The translations under genes were made by a program, and so were the position numbers. Below are positions 56,088 to 64,000 of a stretch of 64,000 nucleotides of DNA, one piece after another. Numbering within the stretch: the stretch's first letter is position 1; every line of letters starts with the position of its first letter. The notes beneath the pieces were generated by a model. It was given only the letters and a program-made list of their open reading frames with translations, made no database searches and was not told the DNA's origin. This DNA is from Stenocarpella maydis (lineage: Eukaryota; Ascomycota; Sordariomycetes; Diaporthales; Diaporthaceae), in assembly GCA_002270565.1 (NCBI GenBank), contig NQMI01000009.1, positions 788,420-852,419 of the forward strand, given 5' to 3'.

Positions 56088-57301
56088 ATGGCCAGCTTTT
56101 TCGACCTCAAGGCCAGGAAGGCCGCGGCCGCCAATGGCGCAGGCAAACAAGAGAAAAAGACGTCAGACACGGCGCGAGCACAGCCCTGGGTTGAGAAGTA
56201 GTACGTCAATGACATTGTGGCTGCTCGTTTGCTGTCTCTGTTGCCAGTTTCTAACCATGCGCCGATACCAGTCGTCCAAAGAGCCTCAGCGACGTCACCG
56301 CCCAAGACCATACAATCACCGTCCTGCAACGCACGCTGCAAGCGTCCAACCTACCTCACATGCTCTTCTACGGCCCTCCCGGCACCGGAAAGACGTCTAC
56401 GATCCTAGCCCTGGCCAAGGAACTATATGGCCCAGAGTTTGTGAAACAGCGTGTGCTCGAACTCAACGCGTCCGACGAACGCGGTATCTCTATCGTCCGG
56501 GAGAAGGTCAAAGACTTTGCCCGCATGCAGTTGACCAACCCGCCCCCGGGATACAAATCTCGCTACCCCTGCCCGCCCTTCAAGATCATCATCCTGGATG
56601 AGGCCGACAGCATGACTCAGGATGCCCAGAGCGCGCTGCGACGGACTATGGAGACCTACAGCAAGATCACGCGATTCTGCCTCATCTGCAACTACGTCAC
56701 GCGCATAATTGACCCCTTGGCCAGTCGGTGCAGCAAATTCCGCTTCAAGAGCTTGGATCAGGGCAACGCGAAGAAAAGGTTGGAAGATATTGGGGAGAAG
56801 GAGGGCGTCCAGCTGGAAGATGGGGCAGTGGATGCGCTCATCAAGTTCAGCGAGGGTGACCTGCGGAAAGCCATCACGTTCTTGCAAAGCGCGGCGCGGC
56901 TAGTTGGCGCTGTCGCGGCACAGAGTGACCCCGACGGTGACAGTATGGAGGTGGACACGAAGCCGGTAACTGTGAAAATTGTTGAGGACATTGCTGGTGT
57001 GATACCCGGCGCTACTATAGACAGACTGGTGGAAGCGATCAAGTCTCGCTCATCAGGAGAGGCGTACGCAGCAGTATCGAAGGTTGTGGAGGACATGGTC
57101 GCGGATGGATGGAGCGCTGGGCAGGTGGTGACTCAGCTCTACCAGGCGATCATTTCCGACGAGACAGTCCCGGATATCCAGAAGAACCAGATCGTCATGG
57201 TCTTTTCTGAGGTCGACAAGCGTCTGGTCGACGGTGCTGATGAACACCTCTCGATACTCGATCTTTCACTTCGCATATCCACCATCATGGCTGGACGGTA
57301 G
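56088..57301 (+). CDS. RFC2: Replication factor C small subunit (S. cerevisiae Rfc2 type)
   Basis: Clamp-loader AAA+ ATPase that loads PCNA onto DNA in the nucleus; small RFC subunits also serve in checkpoint and cohesion loaders. Exon 1 is 56088..56200, the intron is 56201..56271 (GTACGT, CTAACC, CAG; 71 nt), and exon 2 is 56272..57301, giving 380 residues. The start [20 protein letters not shown] leads to [19 protein letters not shown] across the splice (RFC box II). Walker [10 protein letters not shown] is at 72-80, Walker B IIILDEAD at 143-150, SRC motif SRCSKF from 189, and [13 protein letters not shown] is sensor 2. [20 protein letters not shown] and [10 protein letters not shown] closely follow yeast Rfc2 rather than Rfc4, Rfc3 or Rfc5. 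Length and domain order are normal. Confidence 0.95.
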
Positions 57302-57633
57302 GGCCGACAGCAGTTGATGATGTACTGAGACTGCAGTGTCCCCTATGACTTGATACTGTTGAGGTCAAGGCAATCGCGGATCTAGGAGCATACGAAACAG
57401 CCGGTGCTTTTCAGAAGCATCAACCAGTGACCTGGTTGCGGCATATACATGGCAAGGAAGAGTGGCATCATTTGAAAATGGATGGAGGATGGACAGAGGC
57501 GGGATACTCCCGATTAGCTACCAGATGGCTGTAGAGCTGGGAACTTGCCTCGGGCGGGGAGATGGAAGAGCCTGGCGTTCGAAGGAAGGTAATACAATGG
57601 CTATTCGTGGGCTTCGTGCTGAGTGATACGCAA
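57302..57633. other. Convergent 3' flanks, RFC2 / coiled-coil gene
   Basis: 332 bases between converging stops; nothing else seen. Confidence 0.5.
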
Positions 57634-59193
57634 CTACAGAAGCTTTCGTGGGGAGTCTTCGGCATTGATAAGTCCCACACTGCCATCCAACGTCGACCAG
57701 ATATCCCCCTTCTCTCTCACCACGCTGCTCGTGCTCCTTACATATCCTTTCGAAGTGGGGCCTTTGCTTGGGGATGTGGGCTCTGCCAGCCAGATGTCGT
57801 CTATTGTTGAATCCTCGTCCGCTGTAGACTCGCCTCCCAAATTCGTATTGCGACCTAGCAGCTGGTCAATCTCGGCCAAGGACTTTGTGGAGTTTTCAAG
57901 AGCAAGCTGTCCTTCTTCGATCTTCTCCGCCACAGTCTCGAGGGTGGCAAGCTTGGCTGCGTCTGCCGCAAAGACCCACGGCTGCACACGATCGAAGAGT
58001 TGACCAACTTCATTATCGGGTTGCTTTCGTCTTGCAGCGCCTGTCATGGGATGGTCAGGTATCAGCTGGCTTTCTTCCCTTAGACGATCCAACGCCCGGA
58101 CGGCCTCTTCCGTTTGTCTCGCCAGAGTGGTGGTGATGTGTGCTTTCTGGGCAATAGAGTTCCTCTGCTCCTGGCCGACTCGAATCAGGTGCTCAATATA
58201 AGGAGTGATGAGATGTGTGGAGGTGGTGCGTGCGACCTCGGAGGTAGAATGGAGGGCGTCCTTGGGCCGGGCTTCTGTCTGGACCTCAGGATGCGTTGGT
58301 TGCTGGACCAGCTGGACGAGGGCCTTGCGCGCTGCGACATAGTTGGCATATTTATCCTTCACGATGGCAAGCTGGTCGTGGACACGACTCTTGTCCACCG
58401 TGCTTTGCTGCTTTCCGTCCTCATCTCCATGTTGTAGATCATCTAGACGCGATGCTTTACCAAGCTCCGCCTCCATCCAGCTGATGAGCTGGTCCCGCGT
58501 CGCACTCAATGCTGCCAGCTTTGACCAGTCGCTCATTTCCCCGCGCATCACAGTGGAACGAGACCTTACCTCCTCCAGGAGCTGTTCTTCCTTCTTTAGC
58601 AGCAGCTTAGACCTCAGCACTGCCTTCTCTAAGCGGTCGACAAGGGCCTTCAGGTCGGGTTTAGCTGAGCTACTGTTCACAGCGAAGCCGCTGACGACGG
58701 TTTTGGGAACTTCTGGCAAACGTTTACTGTTCTTGAATATTTCCTCTGGTTCCACAAACCCATGCGACGCCGCCGGCTTCTGGCTCAGAAGGTCCAGATA
58801 TTTCTCCACAGCCTGAAGTCGTTCCTGCTTTCTCTTGAGCTTGATGATGGTGAGATGGTCTTCCAGACGCCCTGGACTATCAAGGGCCCCCGTAGCGGCG
58901 GTGCTGCCCTCCTGACCCGCTTGTCTTACTGCCTCTTGGTCTTGTTTTGCTTTGATGTTGGCGTGAAGTGCCTTCAAATAATCTCTCTGGAGGCCACGCA
59001 CGGCAGCTGTAGACTTGATGATACAGTCTGCGCCCGGCAAAGCCAAGGCGCCGGGCTGAGGGCCATTCTCATAACTTGAGAGCAGTTGGAGCGACAGCAG
59101 CTTTCGAATATGTGACACTTCCTCGCGCGGCCGAATGTGAGGCTCCAGCGCCGTCTGGATCCTCTCGACCGTTTCTCTGGCGCTGAGACTCAT
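57634..59193 (-). CDS. Coiled-coil protein of unknown function (519 aa)
   Basis: Single open frame with a good start (MSLSARETVERIQTALEPHI). It is largely helical, with heptad-like stretches throughout: VSHIRKLLSLQLLSSYENGP, LTIIKLKRKQERLQAVEKYL, VDRLEKAVLRSKLLLKKEEQ, WSKLAALSATRDQLISWMEA, AIVKDKYANYVAARKALVQL and LETVAEKIEEGQLALENSTK. The C-terminus is acidic and Ser/Thr-rich (STADEDSTIDDIWLAEPTSP) and ends DSPRKLL. There is no membrane span, zinc motif or enzyme signature. The even spacing of coiled coils suggests a scaffold, microtubule, kinetochore or vesicle-tethering subunit, which is inference only. Not recognised by name. The start lies 685 bases from the divergent BRR2 gene. Confidence 0.78.
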   Translation of the reverse strand: MSLSARETVERIQTALEPHIRPREEVSHIRKLLSLQLLSSYENGPQPGALALPGADCIIKSTAAVRGLQRDYLKALHANIKAKQDQEAVRQAGQEGSTAATGALDSPGRLEDHLTIIKLKRKQERLQAVEKYLDLLSQKPAASHGFVEPEEIFKNSKRLPEVPKTVVSGFAVNSSSAKPDLKALVDRLEKAVLRSKLLLKKEEQLLEEVRSRSTVMRGEMSDWSKLAALSATRDQLISWMEAELGKASRLDDLQHGDEDGKQQSTVDKSRVHDQLAIVKDKYANYVAARKALVQLVQQPTHPEVQTEARPKDALHSTSEVARTTSTHLITPYIEHLIRVGQEQRNSIAQKAHITTTLARQTEEAVRALDRLREESQLIPDHPMTGAARRKQPDNEVGQLFDRVQPWVFAADAAKLATLETVAEKIEEGQLALENSTKSLAEIDQLLGRNTNLGGESTADEDSTIDDIWLAEPTSPSKGPTSKGYVRSTSSVVREKGDIWSTLDGSVGLINAEDSPRKLL

Positions 59194-59878
59194 GTCTCAA
59201 CGACAGAATCTGGTTATGAGAATTGAAAAGAGAACGTTGAGAGCGAGTATCATAGAGAAGTGTGCCCGGTGCAGTTTTAGTCTCAGAGCACGATATTTTG
59301 GCTCATGATTGTTTACCTGACTGGTGAGTGATTTGGGGAGACTGGGGTTGCAGGCTGGTAAACAGCTGCAAGGGGAGGTGAACCAGTGCATCTTAGTGGG
59401 AATAGACCCCTGCCAGCTGGTGCATGAAAATTATCACTTGTGACCAAGCACTCAGTTTGCATTTCGTCAACACGGCGTCCCGACTTCACCTTTAACCCAG
59501 CCGCTACATTCGCCCGCCTCCCCTCGCCCCTTGTGACCGTTTTGAGACCCGAGTCGACGCTCTCCTACTGGCGTTGTAATGAAATAATCGGCAATTCCTG
59601 TGGCCACCAGGTCTCTCGCCGCTACCGTGGCGATTGTGGACGCCTCCGTGTGTATAATCCAAGCACGCTGCAGAGCAGGCCAGCCTGCCTACCAGACAGA
59701 CAGTCTGCATCCTCAGACAATCCTCCTCCTGGCCGGCATAAACGAAGCGTTCAAGGCTTTTTTCCCCTTCCTTCCTTTTTCCCAACGACGCAACCATCCC
59801 TTTCTCAACGACCAGACAAACCTGTCGTAATTAGCTGGGCTGAAAACGCCTTTGTCGATACACAACATAACGGTCAAC
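59194..59878. promoter_or_regulatory. Divergent promoter region, coiled-coil gene / BRR2
   Basis: 685 bases between start codons. The part before 59879 has the pyrimidine-rich composition of a fungal leader. No further gene. Confidence 0.45.
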
Positions 59879-62800
59879 ATGTCGGGCAACAACTACCAAC
59901 GCGATGTGTCGCAGTACAAGTACTCGGCGATGTCCAACCTGGTCCTCCAGGCGGACCGTCGTTTCGTTACGCGCCGCACAGACGAGGCCACCGGGGACCC
60001 AGAGTCTTTGGCGGGGCGACTGTCGATACAGGAAATGGGTGCGCGCGTTGCTCGGGACTCGGCGCCAAAGCAGAAGAAATCCCACGTTCCCGCTGTTGAG
60101 AGGGGCTCAATGCGGGAAGGCGAGGATATCCTGCGGCAGCAAAAGAAGAAGGGTGCAGATCTGTCAAGAGGAGGTAGCATTCTGTCCGGTCCAGAGGCCC
60201 TGGTCGAAGGGCTTAGGTACCGGCCGCGAACCCAAGCAACACGAGCGACGTTCGACTTCATATTGACCATCGTAGCCAAGAACCTGGGCGACGTGCCTCA
60301 AGAGGTGGTGCGCAGTGCTGCCGATGCCACATTGGAATACCTCAAGGGCGAGGATCTCAAGGACTTTGACAAGAAGAAGGAAATTGACGATCTCCTCGGC
60401 GCTACCTTGAGCCCCAAGGAGTTCAATGAGCTGGTCAACCTCGGCAAGAAGATTACGGACTACGATGCGGAGGATGAGGACGAAGAGATGGATGGTGCCG
60501 ACGACGACCAAGAGATCGATGAGCGTCAGGGTGTCGCCGTCGCCTTTGAAGACGAGGACGAGGACGGAGAGGGCATTCTCAACGAGGTTCGAGACGAATC
60601 ATCAGAAGATGAGGACGAGGACGAGGAGGATCGTCCAGGCCTCGAAGAGGAAGCTGGTGCAGGAGGCGCCGCAGAAGACAGGGACGTCGATGAGGCCGGC
60701 CTGGCTGACGGCGACGCCATGGTCATCGACTCGGCTCCAGAAGGCAAAGCTCAGAGGACACAGGAAACAAATTATATCCCGGCTTTCCAGATAGATGCAT
60801 TCTGGCTGCAACGACAAATAGGCCGGCTGTACCCAGACGCTCATGTACAGCACGACAAGACGATACAGGCTCTGCACATCTTGTCTGGTGAGCCTGACGA
60901 GGAAGGCGGCGACGAAAAGCAACTAAGGGAAATCGAGAACGACCTCATGGAACTGTTCGACTATGAGCACCATGAGATTGTGCAAGAGCTCATTACCAAC
61001 AGAGAAAAGATCGTGTGGCTTACCAGGATCGCTCGAGCAGAGGATGCTCAGGCACGGGAGACGCTCGAACGCGAGATGATCTCTGAAGGCTTGCAGTGGA
61101 TCCTTGACGAGCTCCACGGAAAGACTGGCGAGGAGAAGAAGGGCAAGTTGGAGATCAAGATGGATCTTGACCAGCCCGAACACAAACAGGAGTCGAAACC
61201 GGAGCCTCCAGAGAGCCAGCTCATAGGCGGCCTCCAACCCAAGAAACTCATCAAGTTGGAAGACCTCGTCTTTGACCAGGGAAACCACTTGATGACGAAC
61301 CCCAAGGTGCGACTCCCAGAGGGATCTACAAAACGGGCCGGCAAAGGCTACGAAGAAATACACGTTCCGCCACCCAAAAAGCGTAGTGACCCGAGCGACA
61401 ACCTAGTGCCCATCACCGAACTCCCTGAATGGGCACGCGAGCCTTTCAAATCCGTCAAATCTCTCAACAAGATTCAATCCAGATGCTACCCATCAGCCTT
61501 TGAAGACGACGGGAATATGCTCGTCTGTGCGCCTACAGGATCCGGGAAGACCAACGTTGCATTCTTGGCCATGCTGCGAGAAATTGGCAAGCACCGAGAT
61601 CCAGAGACGGGAGAGATTGATCTGGACTCGTTCAAGATTGTCAGCATAGCGCCTTTGAAGGCTCTGGTCCAAGAGCAAGTGGGCAATTTCGGCAGCCGGT
61701 TGGCTCCATATGGAATCAAGGTTTCCGAGCTGACAGGTGATCGCCAACTCACCAAGCAACAAATTGCCGAGACTCAGATCATTGTCACCACGCCCGAGAA
61801 ATGGGATGTCATCACTCGCAAAGCGACCGACACATCTTACACCAACCTCGTGCGCCTGATCTGCATCGACGAGATTCACCTTCTGCATGATGACCGTGGA
61901 CCTGTCCTCGAAAGCATTGTGTCACGAACAATTCGAAAGACTGAGCAGACCGGAGAGCCCGTGAGGATCATCGGTCTATCAGCGACGCTTCCAAACTATA
62001 AGGACGTTGCCAGTTTCCTTCGTGTCGACCCGCAGAAAGGCATGTTTCATTTCGATGGGTCGTATAGGCCGTGTCCCCTGCGGCAAGAGTTCATTGGCGT
62101 GACCGAGAGGAAGGCCATCAAACAGCTGAAGGTTATGAACGACGTCACCTACAACAAGGTCCTGGAGCATGTGGGCAAGAACCGCAATCAGATGCTCATC
62201 TTCGTGCACTCTCGCAAGGAAACCGCAAAAACTGCCCGCTATATCCGTGACAAAGCGCTGGAGATGGATACCATCAATCAGATCCTCAAGAGCGATGTTG
62301 GAAGCCGAGAGATTCTGCAGGCGACTGCAGATGAAGCGACTGACAAGGACTTGAAGGACATCCTACCTTACGGCTTTGGCATCCACCATGCTGGCATGAG
62401 CCGAGCTGACAGAACAGATGTCGAGGATCTCTTCGAGGGAGGACACATTCAAGTGTTGGTCTGCACAGCCACGCTTGCTTGGGGGGTCAATTTACCTGCA
62501 CATACGGTCATCATCAAGGGCACGTCAGTTTACTCGCCAGAGAAGGGTAGCTGGGTCGAGTTGAGCCCGCAAGACGTCCTTCAGATGCTGGGTCGCGCTG
62601 GGCGGCCCCAGTACGACACTTTTGGTGAGGGTATCATCATCACCACTCAGAGTGAGATGCAATATTATCTTTCACTCATGAACCAACAATTGCCCATCGA
62701 AAGTCAGCTGGTTAGTCGTTTGGTCGACAACTTGAACGCAGAGATTGTGCTTGGTAACGTGCGATCTCGAGACGAGGGTGTGGACTGGCTTGGCTACACA

Positions 62801-64000
62801 TATCTTTTCGTGAGGATGCTGAGATCGCCGGGCCTGTACAGTGTCGGTGTCGAGTACGAACATGACGAGGGTTTGGAACAGAAACGGGTGGACCTCATTC
62901 ATTCTGCAGCCCACGTTCTTCGTAAGGCGAACCTCATCAAATACGATGAAAAAACTGGCCGCATGCAGGGGACGGAGCTGGGCCGCATTGCCTCGCACTA
63001 TTACATCACACACGGCTCCATGGAGGTCTACAACACACACATCCAGCCATCTATCACGAACATTGAGCTCTTCCGAGTGTTTTCTCTCAGCGCTGAGTTT
63101 AAATACATTCCCGTGCGCCAAGAAGAGAAGCTCGAGCTCGCCAAGCTGCTTGGACGAGTCCCCATACCTGTCAAGGAGACCATCGAAGAGCCGCATTGCA
63201 AGATCAATGTCCTTCTGCAGGCGTATATCTCTCGCCTCAAGCTTGATGGCTTGGCTCTGATGGCGGACATGGTATATGTTACGCAATCCGCGGGACGTAT
63301 CCTCAGGGCTATCTTTGAGATTGCACTGAAGAAGGGCTGGGCCTCTGTGGCCAAGACAGCATTGAACCTGTGCAAGATGGCAGAGAAGCGAATGTGGCCT
63401 ACAATGACGCCGCTGCGCCAATTCCCGAATTGCCCGAGAGACATCGTGCAAAAAGCAGAGCGGACTGAGGTTCCCTGGAGCAGCTTCTTCGATCTGGACC
63501 CACCACGCATGGGCGAGCTTTTGGGGATGCCTAAGGCTGGCAGAACAGTTGTTGGGCTTGTGAACAAGTTCCCGCGAGTCGAGGTGCAGGCGCAGATTCA
63601 ACCGCTAACAAGATCCATGCTCCGCGTTGAGCTTACCATCTCGCCCAATTTCGAATGGGATGAAGAAGTGCATGGCCTCGCTGAGAGCTTCTGGATCCTC
63701 GTCGAGGACTGCGATGGCGAAGATATCCTCTTCCACGACGCATTCCTGTTGCGCAAAGACTACGCCGAATCAGAGACAAACGAGCACATCGTGGAGTTTA
63801 CAGTGCCGATCACCGAGCCCATGCCGCCCAACTACTTCATCTCTGTTGTCTCTGACAGATGGATGCACTCCGAAACGCGTGTGGCAGTATCCTTTCAGAA
63901 ACTTATTCTCCCTGAGAAGTTCCCGCCTCACACGGAACTCCTCGATCTGCAGCCCCTGCCACCTTCTGCTCTGAAGGTGAAGGAGTATGCAGCTCTGTAT
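59879..64000 (+). CDS. BRR2: U5 snRNP RNA helicase BRR2 (5' part, runs off window end)
   Basis: Brr2 (SNRNP200) unwinds U4/U6 during spliceosome activation. The frame is open without a stop from the ATG at 59879 to the window end, 1374 codons. Full-length Brr2 is about 2,200 residues, so the C-terminal helicase cassette is missing. Start MSGNNYQRDVSQYKYSAMSN, then the N-terminal PWI-like and plug region, an acidic stretch (DEDEDGEGILNEVRDESSED) and the first Ski2-like cassette: motif I APTGSGKT at 551-558, APLKALVQEQ, DEIH box at 664-667 with DEIHLLHDDRGPVLESIVSR, GLSATLPNY, VLVCTATLAWGVNLPAHTVI, and QMLGRAGRPQYDTFGEG. The winged-helix and Sec63 domains follow (LGRIASHYYITHGSMEVYN; RAIFEIALKKGWASVAKTAL). 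No intron is needed in the visible part. It matches Brr2 rather than Ski2 or Mtr4 because of the plug and Sec63 domain. Confidence 0.95.
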   Translation, partial: MSGNNYQRDVSQYKYSAMSNLVLQADRRFVTRRTDEATGDPESLAGRLSIQEMGARVARDSAPKQKKSHVPAVERGSMREGEDILRQQKKKGADLSRGGSILSGPEALVEGLRYRPRTQATRATFDFILTIVAKNLGDVPQEVVRSAADATLEYLKGEDLKDFDKKKEIDDLLGATLSPKEFNELVNLGKKITDYDAEDEDEEMDGADDDQEIDERQGVAVAFEDEDEDGEGILNEVRDESSEDEDEDEEDRPGLEEEAGAGGAAEDRDVDEAGLADGDAMVIDSAPEGKAQRTQETNYIPAFQIDAFWLQRQIGRLYPDAHVQHDKTIQALHILSGEPDEEGGDEKQLREIENDLMELFDYEHHEIVQELITNREKIVWLTRIARAEDAQARETLEREMISEGLQWILDELHGKTGEEKKGKLEIKMDLDQPEHKQESKPEPPESQLIGGLQPKKLIKLEDLVFDQGNHLMTNPKVRLPEGSTKRAGKGYEEIHVPPPKKRSDPSDNLVPITELPEWAREPFKSVKSLNKIQSRCYPSAFEDDGNMLVCAPTGSGKTNVAFLAMLREIGKHRDPETGEIDLDSFKIVSIAPLKALVQEQVGNFGSRLAPYGIKVSELTGDRQLTKQQIAETQIIVTTPEKWDVITRKATDTSYTNLVRLICIDEIHLLHDDRGPVLESIVSRTIRKTEQTGEPVRIIGLSATLPNYKDVASFLRVDPQKGMFHFDGSYRPCPLRQEFIGVTERKAIKQLKVMNDVTYNKVLEHVGKNRNQMLIFVHSRKETAKTARYIRDKALEMDTINQILKSDVGSREILQATADEATDKDLKDILPYGFGIHHAGMSRADRTDVEDLFEGGHIQVLVCTATLAWGVNLPAHTVIIKGTSVYSPEKGSWVELSPQDVLQMLGRAGRPQYDTFGEGIIITTQSEMQYYLSLMNQQLPIESQLVSRLVDNLNAEIVLGNVRSRDEGVDWLGYTYLFVRMLRSPGLYSVGVEYEHDEGLEQKRVDLIHSAAHVLRKANLIKYDEKTGRMQGTELGRIASHYYITHGSMEVYNTHIQPSITNIELFRVFSLSAEFKYIPVRQEEKLELAKLLGRVPIPVKETIEEPHCKINVLLQAYISRLKLDGLALMADMVYVTQSAGRILRAIFEIALKKGWASVAKTALNLCKMAEKRMWPTMTPLRQFPNCPRDIVQKAERTEVPWSSFFDLDPPRMGELLGMPKAGRTVVGLVNKFPRVEVQAQIQPLTRSMLRVELTISPNFEWDEEVHGLAESFWILVEDCDGEDILFHDAFLLRKDYAESETNEHIVEFTVPITEPMPPNYFISVVSDRWMHSETRVAVSFQKLILPEKFPPHTELLDLQPLPPSALKVKEYAALY

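Noticed and set aside
62672..63601. Minus-strand 309-codon frame
   Set aside because: Antisense shadow of BRR2, which has unmistakable helicase and Sec63 motifs on the plus strand.
1..64000. CRISPR array, integrase or attachment sites, or a biosynthetic cluster
   Set aside because: No spaced direct repeats, integrases, polyketide or peptide synthetases or transporter clusters are visible; the genes are ordinary fungal housekeeping genes.

Overview
The window is nuclear DNA of a filamentous ascomycete (Pezizomycotina, most likely a Sordariomycete). It is GC-rich and gene-dense. Its introns are short (about 50-160 nt) with GTRNGT donors and CTRAC-like branch sites, and the proteins read best against fungal families. 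There are no operons, bacterial elements or intact transposons. All intron-exon models were built by hand from splice signals, reading phase and remembered family patterns, and no search was run.

Layout. 1-794: 5' part of a minus-strand gene, possibly a Mob2-type kinase regulator. 1746-3086: LEO1 (Paf1 complex). 4175-6219: patatin-like protein that appears to lack its catalytic pair. 6493-7688: MDR oxidoreductase. 9229-10286: HapC/NF-YB. 14392-15020: prefoldin subunit 2. 15540-15834: Cmc2-type twin-CX9C protein. 16219-16806: TMEM14 protein. 18620-22055: large C2H2 zinc-finger protein. 26020-28338: FLC/TRP-like membrane protein. 29538-33272: PRP5 helicase. 34299-35249: HMG-box protein, probably mitochondrial. 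35793-37010: conserved unknown. 37503-38709: Erg26-type sterol dehydrogenase. 39828-43455: LIM-RhoGAP (Rga1 type). 45581-47219: multi-pass membrane alpha/beta hydrolase. 51766-52734: unknown with a 31-Asp tract. 53872-55650: UBE2Z-like E2 with an apparent second UBC domain. 56088-57301: RFC2. 57634-59193: coiled-coil unknown. 59879-64000: BRR2, cut by the window end.

The genes are mainly housekeeping: transcription elongation (LEO1), CCAAT-box regulation (HapC), splicing (PRP5, BRR2), clamp loading (RFC2), sterol synthesis (ERG26), polarity signalling (Rga1, perhaps Mob2), chaperone and mitochondrial functions. Long gene-free stretches (10.3-14.4, 22.1-26.0, 43.5-45.6 and 47.2-51.8 kb) hold microsatellites, palindromes, a G-quadruplex motif and one AT-rich island that looks like a RIP-degraded repeat.

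Most interesting signals: the two-UBC E2 with 12- and 22-nt microexons; three GC-AG introns, two sharing a 12-base donor context; the apparently dead patatin protein; a TMEM14 gene whose start codon is a coding exon by itself; and the AT-rich island bordered by dyad-symmetric sequence.
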